Source: Bizionia saleffrena (GTDB taxonomy: Bacteria > Bacteroidota > Bacteroidia > Flavobacteriales > Flavobacteriaceae). From it: a stretch of DNA of 64,000 nucleotides. Where the stretch lies: the NCBI RefSeq assembly GCF_008086175.1, contig NZ_VSKM01000004.1:1-64000 (forward strand), read 5' to 3'. Each line of letters begins with the position of its first letter. Within the stretch, counting starts at the first letter, position 1. The notes beneath the pieces were generated by a model that did not search any database, was not told the origin of the DNA, and was given only the letters and a program-made list of their open reading frames with translations. Position numbers and translations under genes: made by a program. Below, one piece after another: positions 54,966 to 64,000 of the stretch.

Positions 54966-57893
54966 ATGGAAGGAACGATACACAAAGCTCTCGATACATT
55001 ACAACAGCAATTAAAAGGCGATTTACATTACGATAAGTTAATGCGCGTTTTGTACGCTACAGATGCTTCTGTTTATAGAATGTTACCCTTAGCTGTTGCT
55101 TTTCCTAAAACGGAAGATGATATTAGGTCACTCATTTATTTTGCTAAAACTCATAACACCTCGTTAATACCAAGAACAGCTGGTACGTCGCTCGCAGGGC
55201 AGTGCGTGGGTAAAGGCATCGTGGTTGATGTCTCTAAATATTTTACAAAAATCATCAGTTTTAATGAGACTGAAAAAACAATTACCGTGCAGCCCGGCGT
55301 AGTTCGCGATACGCTGAATAATTACTTAAAACCTTTCAATTTGTTTTTTGGCCCGAATACATCGACGTCTAATAGGTGTATGATTGGCGGAATGGTAGGA
55401 AACAATTCCTCTGGCACTACGTCTATTCAATACGGAGTGACCCGAGATAAAGTGATAGCGTTAAAAACACTATTAAGTGATGGAAGTGCTGTTGAGTTTT
55501 TTAATATGACTGCGGAAGAATTTGAAACTAAATGTAAGTTACAAACGTTAGAAGGCGCTATTTATCTATCAATTTATAATGAATTACACTCTGAAACGGT
55601 ACAAAATGACATACTATCTCAGTTTCCAAAACCTGAAATACACCGAAGAAATACCGGTTATGCTCTTGATGAGTTAATTAAAACGGAAGTGTTTTCAGAA
55701 TCTGATATCCCTTTTAATATCTGCAAATTATTAACTGGAAGTGAGGGCACGTTGGCCTTTACAACAGAAATTACGTTACAATTAAATGATTTACCCCCAC
55801 AAGAATCTATTGTCATCGCGGCACATTTTGACAGTATTGAAAAGTGTTTAAACGCTGTGGTTCCTGTTATGAAACACCAATTGTATACCTGTGAAATGAT
55901 GGATAAAACCATTTTAGAGTGTACTAAACAAAATAAAACGCAAACAGAAAATAGAACTTTTATACAAGGAGACCCAATCGCTATTTTACTCTGTGAAATA
56001 AAAGCCGAAACGCCTGAAGCCGCACAAATAAAAGCGGACGCACTCATTAAAACCATAGAAGAATCACAATTAAGTTACGCCAATAGTGTTTTATACGGTG
56101 ATTCTATAAACAAAGCCGCTAATTTAAGAAGCGCTGGTTTAGGTTTGCTAGGAAATATTATAGGTGATAAAAAAGCTGTTGCTTGTATTGAAGACACTGC
56201 GGTGGCTATAACCGATTTAGCAGATTATATAGCAGATTTTACAGCGTTAATGAAGCACTTTAACCAAAACGCTGTGTATTATGCACATGCCGGTGCCGGC
56301 GAATTACATTTACGTCCAATTTTAGATTTAAAGCAATCGGATGATGTTGTTCTATTTCGAGAAATTACAACGCGTGTTGCTAATTTAGTAAAGAAATATC
56401 AAGGGTCTTTTAGTGGTGAGCACGGCGATGGCATTGTAAGAGCTGAGTTTATCCCTATTATGATTGGAGCGGCGAATTACGCCATATTAAAAGGTCTTAA
56501 AACCGCTTTCGATCCTCATAATATTTTCAATCCCGGGAAAATAGTAGATGCCTTTACAATGGATGATAATTTACGTTATGAAACCAATAGGGAAGAACCT
56601 GAGATTGAGACTTTTTTAGATTTTTCTGCATCGCAAGGCATTTTACGTGAAGCTGAAAAATGTAATGGTTCTGGCGATTGTAGAAAAACGTCTGAGTTTG
56701 GTGGTACAATGTGCCCTAGTTTTCGTGCGACTTCAAATGAAAAAGACACCACAAGAGCACGAGCAAATGCATTACGTGAGTTTTTAACCACATCTACAAA
56801 ACCAAATAAATTTAATCACAAGGAACTAAAAGAAGTTTTCGATTTATGTATAAGCTGCAAAGCCTGTGCTAGCGAATGCCCAAGTAGTGTGGATGTTGCT
56901 AGTTTAAAAGCTGAATTTTTATACCAATATAATAAAGACAATCCCGTAGATTTAAGGACAAAATTATTTGCTTATAACACAAAATATAATGCAATAGGGC
57001 AACAGTTTTATCGCGTCACAAATTTTATGTTCTCAAATTATATAACGTCTTCAATTATTAAAAGCGCTTTAGGTATTGCTCAAAAAAGGTCTCTGCCATT
57101 ACTATCAAAAAAGAGTTTATATAAAGAGTATCAATCTCTTGTAAATAAGAGTGTTGCTATTAAATGTATTAAAACCGTTTATCTATTTAATGATGAATTC
57201 ACTAATTACTTAGACACCGAAATTGGTCGCGACACAGTAACACTTTTAAGAGCGTTGCATTACGACGTAAAGCTTATTAAAAATGAAGAGTCTGGTCGGA
57301 CTTTTTTATCGAAAGGGTTTCTTGAAGAAGCCAAAGTAATTGCTAATAAAAACATTGCTTTATATAAGGATATTATTACTGCAGAAACGCCGCTTATTGG
57401 TATCGAGCCATCGGCGATTTTAACCTTTAAAGATGAATATTTAAAGCTTGCTGACGATCGTGTTTTAGCAAAAAAAATCGCCGATAAAACCTTTTTAATT
57501 GAAGAGTTTTTAAGTCAGGAAATCACTTTAGGTAATATTTCAGCAGATCAATTCACCTCACAACCTAAAACTATTAAGTTTCACGGCCATTGTCACCAAA
57601 AGGCTATGAGCAATCAAATTCACAGTTTTAATGTTTTAAATTTTCCTGAGAATTATAAAGTCACTTTAATTCCTAGTGGTTGCTGTGGTATGGCAGGTAG
57701 TTTTGGTTATGAAAAGGAACATTACGATGTGAGTATGGCAATAGGAGAGCTAACGCTATTTCCAGCCGTTCGAAAAGCACCAAAAACTACTGAAATAGCA
57801 GCAAATGGTACCAGTTGTAGACATCAAATAAAAGATGGAACACAGCGCATAGCTAAACATCCCATTACTATTTTAAAAGAAGCGCTTCTTTAA
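54966..57893 (+). CDS. FAD-linked D-lactate/2-hydroxyacid dehydrogenase fused to Fe-S CCG domains
   Basis: The 975-residue fusion has an N-terminal FAD-binding PCMH domain (about 40-230) with RTAGTSLAGQCVGKGIVVDV, and an FAD-oxidase C domain (about 250-540) ending SGEHGDGIVRAEFIP. Two ferredoxin-like clusters follow (CNGSGDCRK...GGTMCPS and CISCKACASECPSS). The C-terminal CCG-type region has FHGHCHQKAMSN and PSGCCGMAGSFGYEKEHY. It combines GlcD- and GlcF-like parts and probably oxidises D-lactate, glycolate or a similar 2-hydroxyacid, passing electrons to quinone. The substrate is inferred. It is transcribed alone. Confidence 0.9.
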   Translation: MEGTIHKALDTLQQQLKGDLHYDKLMRVLYATDASVYRMLPLAVAFPKTEDDIRSLIYFAKTHNTSLIPRTAGTSLAGQCVGKGIVVDVSKYFTKIISFNETEKTITVQPGVVRDTLNNYLKPFNLFFGPNTSTSNRCMIGGMVGNNSSGTTSIQYGVTRDKVIALKTLLSDGSAVEFFNMTAEEFETKCKLQTLEGAIYLSIYNELHSETVQNDILSQFPKPEIHRRNTGYALDELIKTEVFSESDIPFNICKLLTGSEGTLAFTTEITLQLNDLPPQESIVIAAHFDSIEKCLNAVVPVMKHQLYTCEMMDKTILECTKQNKTQTENRTFIQGDPIAILLCEIKAETPEAAQIKADALIKTIEESQLSYANSVLYGDSINKAANLRSAGLGLLGNIIGDKKAVACIEDTAVAITDLADYIADFTALMKHFNQNAVYYAHAGAGELHLRPILDLKQSDDVVLFREITTRVANLVKKYQGSFSGEHGDGIVRAEFIPIMIGAANYAILKGLKTAFDPHNIFNPGKIVDAFTMDDNLRYETNREEPEIETFLDFSASQGILREAEKCNGSGDCRKTSEFGGTMCPSFRATSNEKDTTRARANALREFLTTSTKPNKFNHKELKEVFDLCISCKACASECPSSVDVASLKAEFLYQYNKDNPVDLRTKLFAYNTKYNAIGQQFYRVTNFMFSNYITSSIIKSALGIAQKRSLPLLSKKSLYKEYQSLVNKSVAIKCIKTVYLFNDEFTNYLDTEIGRDTVTLLRALHYDVKLIKNEESGRTFLSKGFLEEAKVIANKNIALYKDIITAETPLIGIEPSAILTFKDEYLKLADDRVLAKKIADKTFLIEEFLSQEITLGNISADQFTSQPKTIKFHGHCHQKAMSNQIHSFNVLNFPENYKVTLIPSGCCGMAGSFGYEKEHYDVSMAIGELTLFPAVRKAPKTTEIAANGTSCRHQIKDGTQRIAKHPITILKEALL

Positions 57894-57923
57894 TAAATGC
57901 GCTAAATAATAGAAACTTCTTAA

Positions 57924-58772
57924 TTATTGTAAACCGAATCCTATTAATTCTTGTATGTTGTTAGAAGATCCAGTAGCAGGAATGCCTAAATCTATTCCTG
58001 AATTAGCCAAAGCAGCAATAGCCGTGGCATTAATTTCGTAGTTAAAGTAAGATTCTGCTTTTATTAACCCAACGTTTTCAGCATAATAACTCGTTACAAC
58101 GAACAGGTCTTGCGGTGCTAAAATAGCAACGTTAATTGGGATGCCTCCAAAATCGATAGACGTTGCAGCACCAAGACTTAAAACAATTTCAGTCGCTACG
58201 ACATTAGTATAGGTTTCATCATTAACTGTTACCGAATTATAAAAACCTAAAGATTTTGTATTGACGTCATAATTAATGGTTACCGGAAAACCCTGAATAT
58301 CTTGGGTAACTTGCTCACTTACAGAAAATAAATTAGTATTATTTGAAGCATTGATATCATATAAAATAGCAGAGTTTAAAGCGATATCAAAATCTATTAA
58401 ATCAGTTATTCCAGCGGGTAACTCTAAGGTTCCGTTTAAGCTTAATGTGGTATTAGAACTTGTTAAAGTACCACTAACTAAAATGCCACTCATTGTACCG
58501 TTTGCAGGTAAGCCATCGTTTGCAGTAAGCGTAAAATTGTTATTATTTATACTCTCAACAGTAAGTTCGTCGGTTGAAATGATAGGATCTGTCGTTATAG
58601 AACTTTGTGCTTCTACAGTATAATTCCAATAACTATCTAAAAATGTCGGAAAATAATTGCCATATATGGACGAATTCTCAGTAGTATCAACAGTCGTATT
58701 ATCATCGTCGGAACAGGATGTAGCCAAGAATAGTGCAATAAAAAGTATAAAATAATGTGTTTTTGTAGGCAT
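57924..58772 (-). CDS. Lipoprotein of unknown function
   Basis: The 282-residue protein has a lipoprotein signal (ILFIALFLATSCSDDD, Cys20) with a following DDDN stretch like many flavobacterial surface lipoproteins. The mature part is beta-rich with repeated Thr/Asn strands (NNFTLTANDGLPANGTMSGI, YTNVVATEIVLSLGAAT). No family is recognised. It is alone on the minus strand, convergent with the FAD dehydrogenase gene. Confidence 0.7.
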   Translation of the reverse strand: MPTKTHYFILFIALFLATSCSDDDNTTVDTTENSSIYGNYFPTFLDSYWNYTVEAQSSITTDPIISTDELTVESINNNNFTLTANDGLPANGTMSGILVSGTLTSSNTTLSLNGTLELPAGITDLIDFDIALNSAILYDINASNNTNLFSVSEQVTQDIQGFPVTINYDVNTKSLGFYNSVTVNDETYTNVVATEIVLSLGAATSIDFGGIPINVAILAPQDLFVVTSYYAENVGLIKAESYFNYEINATAIAALANSGIDLGIPATGSSNNIQELIGFGLQ

Positions 58773-58887
58773 ATCAGTCTATTTTTTAGAATTTGTTAAA
58801 TTTATAATAAAAAATAAGAATCTCATAAAATTAAACTACTATTTTTGTTTCTGTGATTTTACAATTACATTAGCACAAAAATAAACT

Positions 58888-59949
58888 ATGGCTGGAAATT
58901 CCTTTGGAAAACTATTTAATATTACGACTTTTGGCGAATCTCATGGTGAAGCAATTGGCGGAGTAATAGACGGTTGTTTGCCGGGCATTATATTAGATCT
59001 TGAAGCGATTCAAAATGAAATGAATCGAAGAAAACCTGGGCAGTCTTCCATCGTAACCCAGCGAAAAGAACCCGACACGGTTCAGTTTCTATCTGGTGTT
59101 TTCGAAGGTAAAACAACGGGAACCCCTATTGGTTTTAGTATTAAAAATGCCAACCAGAAATCTAAAGATTATTCGCATTTAAAAGACGCCTATCGCCCAA
59201 GTCACGCCGATTATGTTTACGATAAAAAATATGGTCATCGCGATTATCGCGGTGGTGGTCGTAGTTCGGCACGAGAAACGGCTTGTCGCGTTGTAGCAGG
59301 TGCTATAGCAAAGCAAATGCTAGGGAGTATTCAAATTAATGCCTTTACCTCTTCAGTCGGTGATATTTTTATAGATAAGCCGTATCAAGACTTAGATTTT
59401 TCAAAAATAGAGTCTAACGATGTGCGGTGTCCAGATGTGGCCATTGCAGAGAAAATGATTACCCGCATAAAAGAGATTAGAAAAGAAGGCGATACCATTG
59501 GCGGTACAATTACTTGCGTATTAAAAAATGTCCCTGTTGGATTAGGAGAACCTGCATTCGATAAATTACATGCCGAATTAGGCAAAGCAATGCTATCTAT
59601 AAATGCGGTAAAAGGCTTTGAATATGGTAGCGGCTTTTGTGGTGCAAAAATGAAAGGCAGCGAACATAACGATATTTTTAATCCCGATGGCAGCACCAAA
59701 ACCAATTTATCTGGTGGTATACAAGGTGGTATAAGTAATGGAATGGATATTTACTTTCGTGTAGCGTTTAAACCTGTAGCCACCATTATGCAACCACAAG
59801 AGTCTATTAATGCTGAAGGTGAGAACGTTACCATTCAAGGTAAAGGCAGACATGATCCTTGTGTGGTTCCTAGAGCTGTTCCTATTGTAGAAGCAATGGC
59901 AGCCCTCGTTTTAGCAGACTACTTCCTACTTAACAAAATGTATAAATAG
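58888..59949 (+). CDS. aroC: Chorismate synthase
   Basis: The 353-residue protein has [52 protein letters not shown] and [20 protein letters not shown], the AroC signatures. It converts EPSP to chorismate using reduced FMN, the last step of the shikimate pathway. TATTTTTG at 58840-58847 is a good -7 element about 40 bases upstream of the start. A symporter gene follows 38 bases downstream. Confidence 0.97.
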   Translation: MAGNSFGKLFNITTFGESHGEAIGGVIDGCLPGIILDLEAIQNEMNRRKPGQSSIVTQRKEPDTVQFLSGVFEGKTTGTPIGFSIKNANQKSKDYSHLKDAYRPSHADYVYDKKYGHRDYRGGGRSSARETACRVVAGAIAKQMLGSIQINAFTSSVGDIFIDKPYQDLDFSKIESNDVRCPDVAIAEKMITRIKEIRKEGDTIGGTITCVLKNVPVGLGEPAFDKLHAELGKAMLSINAVKGFEYGSGFCGAKMKGSEHNDIFNPDGSTKTNLSGGIQGGISNGMDIYFRVAFKPVATIMQPQESINAEGENVTIQGKGRHDPCVVPRAVPIVEAMAALVLADYFLLNKMYK

Positions 59950-59987
59950 AAGATTACAACTACTACAAAGAAACACTAAAAACACAT

Positions 59988-61313
59988 ATGAAATTAGCAT
60001 TACACTGGAAAATAATTATTGGAATGGTTTTAGGAGTCCTCTTTGGGTTTTTTATGAATACCATCGATGGGGGAAAAGATTTTGTTACTGATTGGATAAA
60101 ACCGTTTGGTACCATATTTATTAATCTACTAAAACTTATTGCTGTTCCTTTAATTTTAGCGTCGTTAACTAAAGGGATTTCAGATTTAAAAGATATTTCT
60201 AAAATTAAAAAAATGGGACTGCGAACCATAGGTATTTATATGGGAACAACCATTATCGCAATTGTTATCGGGTTAACTATTGTTAATACTTTAAAACCTG
60301 GTGTAGGAATGCCACAGGATACGATAGAGAAAATTAAAACGAGCTATCAAGGTTCCGCAGATATTATGATTAGCAAGGCTAATTTGCAAAAAGAAGCGGG
60401 ACCATTGCAACCTTTGGTAGATGTTTTTCCTAGTAATATTTTTAATGCATTTTCTAAACCAGAAATGCTACAAGTTATCTTTTTCGCAATGTTTATGGGA
60501 ATATGCCTTCTGTTAATCCCTGAGAAAAAAGCAAAACCATTAATTAAATTCTTCGACTCCCTAAATGAGGTTATTATGAAGATGGTAGATTTAATAATGC
60601 TTTTTGCTCCGTATGCCGTTTTTGCTTTATTAGCCAATGTTATTATAGCGTTCGACGATATAGAAATTTTAGTAAAATTATTGTTCTATGCAGGATGTGT
60701 ACTATTAGGATTGCTTTTAATGATTGGTTTTTACCTTTTATTAATATACATCTACACAAAAAAATCACCAATGTGGTTTTTAAGTCGTTTTAGTCCTGCG
60801 CAATTACTAGCCTTTTCTACAAGTAGTAGTGCCGCGACTTTACCCGTTACAATGGAGCGCGTGGAAGAGCATTTAGGCGTCGATAAAGAGGTTTCTGGAT
60901 TTGTTTTACCGGTTGGAGCGACGGTTAATATGGACGGTACCAGTTTATACCAAGGTATTGCCGCTGTTTTTATAATGCAGGTTATTTGGCCCGAAGGCTT
61001 AACATTTACCAACCAGCTGGTTATTGTTGCTACAGCATTATTAGCCTCTATTGGTAGCGCTGCGATACCTAGTGCAGGAATGGTAATGCTTGTTATTGTA
61101 CTAGAATCTATAGGGTTCCCTAAGGAATTATTACCTATAGGATTAGCCTTAATTTTCGCTGTCGATAGACCTTTAGATATGTGTAGAACAGTAGTGAATG
61201 TTACAGGAGATGCAACCGTATCGATGCTAGTTGCTAAGTCTTTAGGGAAATTAAAAGATCCTAAACCTAAAGAATGGGATGACCATTATCCAAAAACTAA
61301 GAAGGCCAACTAA
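59988..61313 (+). CDS. Dicarboxylate/amino acid:cation symporter
   Basis: The 441-residue DAACS-family (GltP/DctA/GltPh) protein has about eight membrane helices and two re-entrant loops. Diagnostic parts are the serine-rich hairpin loop AFSTSSSAATLPVTMERVEE, VLPVGATVNMDGTSLYQG (NMDGT cation site) and VDRPLDMCRTVVNVTGDATV. It imports glutamate, aspartate or C4-dicarboxylates with Na+ or H+; the arginine in DMCRTVVN favours acidic amino acids. It lies 38 bases after aroC, so they may share a transcript, and is followed by a sulfurtransferase gene. Confidence 0.93.
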   Translation: MKLALHWKIIIGMVLGVLFGFFMNTIDGGKDFVTDWIKPFGTIFINLLKLIAVPLILASLTKGISDLKDISKIKKMGLRTIGIYMGTTIIAIVIGLTIVNTLKPGVGMPQDTIEKIKTSYQGSADIMISKANLQKEAGPLQPLVDVFPSNIFNAFSKPEMLQVIFFAMFMGICLLLIPEKKAKPLIKFFDSLNEVIMKMVDLIMLFAPYAVFALLANVIIAFDDIEILVKLLFYAGCVLLGLLLMIGFYLLLIYIYTKKSPMWFLSRFSPAQLLAFSTSSSAATLPVTMERVEEHLGVDKEVSGFVLPVGATVNMDGTSLYQGIAAVFIMQVIWPEGLTFTNQLVIVATALLASIGSAAIPSAGMVMLVIVLESIGFPKELLPIGLALIFAVDRPLDMCRTVVNVTGDATVSMLVAKSLGKLKDPKPKEWDDHYPKTKKAN

Positions 61314-61382
61314 TTCCCATTTATTTAGTATTTTAGAGTAGGGCATAAGCTTGTTTTTAATATAAAATCACACAGAGTATCT

Positions 61383-62213
61383 ATGTTTAAAGTAACACTT
61401 TCCGAACCTGTCGTTTCAGTAGATTGGCTTTACCGGCAGTTAAAGGCTGAAAACCTCATTATTTTTGATGCCAGCATTCCTAAAATTACGGAGACTAATA
61501 ATACTGTCTCTAAAGACATTCAATTACCCAATGCTCAATTTCTCAATTTAAAAGAGTGTTTCAGTGATGTTTCTAGTGCGTTTCCTAACACGATTCCTTC
61601 AGCAGAACAATTTCAAACTGAAGCTAGGAAACTAGGCGTTAATGCGGACAGCGCGATTGTAGTATACGATGATAAAGGTATTTATTCTAGTGCTCGCGTC
61701 TGGTGGTTATTTAAAACTTTTGGACATAATAATATTGCTGTTTTAGACGGCGGCCTGCCAGAATGGTTAGCACAAAATTATCCTACGGAAACGTCGAATA
61801 GCAATGCAAAACCAATAGGTGATTTTGAAACACATTTTAACCCAGATAATGTCACTTATTTTAAGGATTTAGAAAAGCTATCGCATAGTGAGAAACACAC
61901 GATTGTAGATGCAAGAAGTGCGGCTAGGTTTTATAGCCAGATACCAGAACCTAGAGCGGGCCTAAGAAGCGGTACTATTCCAAATTCTAAAAATATGCCG
62001 TTCGAGGTATGTTTAGAGAATGGTAAATTAAAGCCTAAAGCAGAGCTCCAAGAAGTCTTTAAAGCGTTGTCTACAAAAGAAAACACAGTCGTTTTTAGTT
62101 GTGGATCCGGCTTAACTGCTTGCATCTTAGATTTAGCAGCAAATGTTGCAAATTATAAAGACACAACAGTGTACGACGGTTCGTGGACCGAATATGGCAC
62201 TTTAACACAATAA
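61383..62213 (+). CDS. Two-domain sulfurtransferase (rhodanese / mercaptopyruvate type)
   Basis: The 276-residue protein has two rhodanese domains (about 5-145 and 160-276). The first is catalytically silent. The second has VVFSCGSGLTACILDLAA with the active-site Cys in CGSGLTA, closest to the CGSGVTA loop of 3-mercaptopyruvate sulfurtransferases (SseA). It moves sulfane sulfur to thiols. It starts 69 bases after the symporter gene and is followed five bases after its stop by a TerB-like gene. Confidence 0.9.
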   Translation: MFKVTLSEPVVSVDWLYRQLKAENLIIFDASIPKITETNNTVSKDIQLPNAQFLNLKECFSDVSSAFPNTIPSAEQFQTEARKLGVNADSAIVVYDDKGIYSSARVWWLFKTFGHNNIAVLDGGLPEWLAQNYPTETSNSNAKPIGDFETHFNPDNVTYFKDLEKLSHSEKHTIVDARSAARFYSQIPEPRAGLRSGTIPNSKNMPFEVCLENGKLKPKAELQEVFKALSTKENTVVFSCGSGLTACILDLAANVANYKDTTVYDGSWTEYGTLTQ

Positions 62214-62218
62214 AGACT

Positions 62219-62557
62219 ATGATAACACCTAACAATTGGTCAAAAAAAGAACTGCTAGCTTATATTCTATTATATATCGCAAATATCGATTTAGAAGAAT
62301 CTAGCAACGAACGTGAATTTATTCTGAATAAAATTGACGTACAAACTTTTAAAAATATCCATAAAGAGTTTGAAGCGGATAACGATTATCAGTGCATTCA
62401 GAAAATATTAAAAAGTATCAAATCGCACGATTATTTTAGAGCGGATTATCGCGATTTGTTCGTTGATATTAAACTGATGATTTTTGCAGATGGTGACGAA
62501 CATAGTATTGAAACAACGATATTTAATACGCTTAAAAAAATTATTAAAGCTGAATAG
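62219..62557 (+). CDS. TerB-like helical protein
   Basis: ATG 62219 (MITPNNWSKKELLAYILLYI) is five bases after the sulfurtransferase stop. An earlier in-frame ATG at 62183 overlaps that gene and is not needed. The 112-residue acidic, all-helical protein has IANIDLEESSNEREFILNKI and DIKLMIFADGDEHSIETTIF, the repeated metal-binding-like pattern of TerB/DjlA-type domains. TerB-type proteins occur in tellurite and stress-response modules, with unclear function. Confidence 0.65.
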   Translation: MITPNNWSKKELLAYILLYIANIDLEESSNEREFILNKIDVQTFKNIHKEFEADNDYQCIQKILKSIKSHDYFRADYRDLFVDIKLMIFADGDEHSIETTIFNTLKKIIKAE

Positions 62558-62589
62558 TTAATTATCTACTAAAGGCAATATCATTTCAA

Positions 62590-62605
62590 AGCTGTAGCTA
62601 CAGCT
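62590..62605. repeat. 16-base perfect palindrome
   Basis: agctgtagctacagct is self-complementary along its whole length. It lies 33 bases after the TerB-like gene and is followed by further tacag repeats. It may be a protein-binding site. No T run follows, so it is not a typical terminator. Confidence 0.5.
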
Positions 62606-62647
62606 ATTTCTACAGTCTACAGTAAACGTCTTTTTTGCTGTAAAGTA

Positions 62648-62792
62648 AAAAGTCTCAAAACATCACATAATTTTTTCAAATAAAAATGATTTGAACCTTA
62701 TAAAGAGTAGACTACAATCTTTATAAGAACTTAATTCATTCCTAATTAATAGAAATTAGGGTTAAGCTAATTAGTGGTGTTTTGAGACTTTA
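62648..62792. repeat. Inverted-repeat element, MITE-like
   Basis: agtctcaaaacatcac (62651-62666) and gtggtgttttgagact (62774-62789) are inverted repeats matching at 15 of 16 bases. An inner repeat cttataaag / ctttataag lies near 62697-62730. No ORF is inside. This resembles a small nonautonomous element. I see no second copy in this window and no clear target duplication. Confidence 0.4.
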
Positions 62793-62873
62793 ATACTTTA
62801 AGATAGGGTTAATATAATGGTAAATATAAGTATTACAAAGTTATACTTCGTAAACTATATCAGTTAATACGTA

Positions 62874-62920
62874 AGGTGTAGAAGGTTTTAAGTAAATACT
62901 TTTTAAAACCGTCTACACCT
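62874..62920. repeat. Long hairpin in the gap before the small secreted protein gene
   Basis: aggtgtagaaggttttaa and ttaaaaccgtctacacct form a stem of about 18 pairs with one mismatch and an 11-base loop. No T run follows, so it may be an RNA structure or a binding site rather than a terminator. Nothing else in 62558-63130 looks like a gene. Confidence 0.5.
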
Positions 62921-63068
62921 CTTGTTTCAGACTACTATTTTATGCTTTTTTTTAACGAACGAACAGTTTTTTGTAGGATGAGATAATCTGTTTATCAGAA
63001 TGTAACTCATCGATTAAATCTGCATTTTTTAGGGGTTAATCAAATAGTTTTGTGTTTCAACGATTAAA

Positions 63069-63100
63069 TTGTATCCTCTTGTAGAACGCCCATATCTTTG
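63069..63100 (+). promoter_or_regulatory. Promoter of the small secreted protein gene
   Basis: TTG (63069-63071) and TATCTTTG (63093-63100), with 21 bases between, fit the Bacteroidota -33 TTG / -7 TAnnTTTG consensus. The start codon is at 63131. Confidence 0.6.
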
Positions 63101-63130
63101 CAGTATTAAACAACAATAACACTTGTATTT

Positions 63131-63379
63131 ATGAAATTATTATCGACAGTATTTTTCTTATTATTTGTTTCTTTCGCTTCAGCTCAAGATGCACCAAATG
63201 ATTTGAATAGTAGTAATAGTTCTATTGAAACTGAAAAAGCTAGCGACGCTAAAAGTAATACAGTTGTAATTAGTGTTAGAGGTATTAAGACTATGGAAGA
63301 GATCGATATTGAGAACTACAACAAGTCTACATACATAAAAATGATTTCCACTCAAAAAAGAAAAAGTAAGATAAGTTAG
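63131..63379 (+). CDS. Small secreted protein of unknown function
   Basis: The 82-residue protein has a signal peptide (MKLLSTVFFLLFVSFASAQ) and a mature part of about 63 residues: Ser/Asn/Asp-rich at first, then NTVVISVRGIKTMEEIDIEN and a basic end (STQKRKSKIS). No family recognised. It has a good promoter at 63069-63100 and a terminator at 63417-63451, so it is likely expressed as a single gene. Confidence 0.65.
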   Translation: MKLLSTVFFLLFVSFASAQDAPNDLNSSNSSIETEKASDAKSNTVVISVRGIKTMEEIDIENYNKSTYIKMISTQKRKSKIS

Positions 63380-63416
63380 TTTATAAAATAGTGCCAATCT
63401 AGGTAAACTATAATAA

Positions 63417-63451
63417 GAAAAGCCTAAATTTTAATAATTCAGGCTTTTTTT
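63417..63451. terminator. Bidirectional terminator
   Basis: aaaagcctaaatt / aattcaggctttttt form a stem with one mismatch and loop ttaat, with A and T tails. It serves the small secreted protein gene and the convergent DCC-family gene. Confidence 0.75.
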
Positions 63452-63878
63452 ATGCGTTAGTTTTTCCAATGAATTTCGATTGCAATTCGGGAGAAGGTAT
63501 CATACATTGCTCTTTTTTACCGTACCATTTGTATCTGTTTTTTGCAACAAAATCATAAACCATATTGCGAATACAAGTGGGGAAAATTAAAAAGACAGGT
63601 AACACATTTACGGGGAAACCAAGATGTTTTGCAATTCGTAAAGCGGCTGTAGATTTTGTGTACATTCCCTTTACTGGACTATATAGTAATATGGAGTCGG
63701 TTTTTAAAGGGTCTATATTAAATTTCGTAATCATCTCTCTACCAACATCGCTCTGTAGCGCTGCGAATAGAAAGGTGTTTTTTTTATCATGACGAATTAC
63801 ATATTGAATAGAAGTATTGCACAAATTACAAACACCATCAAATAAGATAAGTTGTTTGTGTTTAGGAATTGATATCAT
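63450..63878 (-). CDS. DCC-family (DUF393) thiol-disulfide oxidoreductase-like protein
   Basis: The 142-residue protein has the DUF393 signature LILFDGVCNLCNTSIQYVIR with a CNLC redox pair near residue 20, followed by FLFAALQSDVG and KSTAALRIAKHLGF. The fold is thioredoxin-like and the motif implies a thiol-disulfide activity, but substrates are unknown. Its ATG overlaps the stop of the upstream MutS2 gene in an ATGA arrangement, so translation is coupled. Confidence 0.88.
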   Translation of the reverse strand: MISIPKHKQLILFDGVCNLCNTSIQYVIRHDKKNTFLFAALQSDVGREMITKFNIDPLKTDSILLYSPVKGMYTKSTAALRIAKHLGFPVNVLPVFLIFPTCIRNMVYDFVAKNRYKWYGKKEQCMIPSPELQSKFIGKTNA

Positions 63879-64000
63879 TTTTTAAGTGTTACAGCTTCAA
63901 CTAATTCTAATAAATCCATACTAACAATCGTAGTAAATAAACCGTAATTAACAGTGGCTTTATTTTTCTCAATCCTATCGATACTACCCACCGATCGGCC
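63875..64000 (-). CDS. mutS2: MutS2 C-terminal fragment (runs off the window)
   Basis: The last 41 residues before the stop read SVGSIDRIEKNKATVNYGLF and then VSMDLLELVEAVTLKK. This is the KOW/SH3-like segment seen near the C-terminus of Bacteroidota MutS2 proteins. MutS2 is an ATPase/nuclease that resolves recombination intermediates or rescues collided ribosomes. Only the end of the gene is in the window, so the call rests on this short motif. Confidence 0.65.
   Translation of the reverse strand, partial: GRSVGSIDRIEKNKATVNYGLFTTIVSMDLLELVEAVTLKK

Noticed and set aside
55658-56056. Minus-strand 132-codon frame inside the FAD/Fe-S dehydrogenase gene
   Set aside because: Its cysteine- and serine-rich text has no family features and is antisense to a well-supported domain.

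Overview
The window is A/T-rich chromosomal DNA from a member of the Bacteroidota, most likely a marine Flavobacteriaceae. The evidence is: type IX secretion sorting domains on two secreted proteins, bacillithiol synthesis (BshA), many genes typical of this group (PG_1098-type methyltransferase, DUF4159, RidA, the TsaD/TamB divergent pair, OstA-like LptD), almost no Shine-Dalgarno sequences, and TAnnTTTG-type -7 promoter elements. I see no rRNA, tRNA or CRISPR array.

Layout. 1-730: decayed ISAon1-type transposase pieces. 792-5735: a metallo-beta-lactamase/rhodanese protein, an AI-2E-type permease, a quinone oxidoreductase and a 1-Cys peroxiredoxin. 6217-12549: an SOS-type mutagenesis module (short DnaE-like polymerase, Y-family polymerase, divergent LexA-like S24 repressor, DnaQ-GIY-YIG nuclease) with a candidate operator between the divergent genes. 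12663-18545: accessory region with an IS3-type relic, an RCC1 propeller protein, a chimeric broken gene, a beta-barrel protein and a two-gene Lamassu/ABC-3C-like defence module (DUF4297-type nuclease plus Rad50-like ATPase). 18773-20821: a small operon with DoxX, DsrE-like and TlpA proteins. 20912-26881: META lipoprotein, epimerase, ferritin, a decayed gene, a lipoprotein and a GLUG/T9SS protein. 27018-33068: housekeeping on the minus strand (methyltransferases, AI-2E, DUF4159, RsmE, PPIase, TsaD). 33229-46167: envelope and glycolysis genes (TamB, PfkA, GapA, GlcNAc-kinase-like, RidA, LptD, amidase, MlaD). 46202-49967: an Fe-S electron-transfer pair with small unknown proteins. 50119-62557: NagZ/beta-lactamase fusion, BshA, FAD/Fe-S dehydrogenase, chorismate synthase, dicarboxylate symporter, sulfurtransferase and a TerB-like protein. 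62558-64000: a repeat-rich gap, a small secreted protein, a DCC-family protein and the 3' end of mutS2.

How the genes fit together. The most notable pattern is regulatory. Three promoters (MBL-rhodanese, peroxiredoxin, and the DoxX/DsrE/TlpA operon) each carry a GTAAC-N4-GTTAC-type dyad (one with one mismatch) whose centre lies exactly 29.5 bases upstream of a TAnnTTT(G/A) -7 element. This is the geometry of class II Crp/Fnr activation and suggests a small sulfur/redox regulon. Peptidoglycan turnover is another theme (amidase, NagZ-like fusion, GlcNAc-kinase-like protein), as are thiol and sulfur genes (BshA, rhodaneses, DsrE, TlpA, peroxiredoxin). All family calls come from reading motifs and remembered family features; no database search was run.
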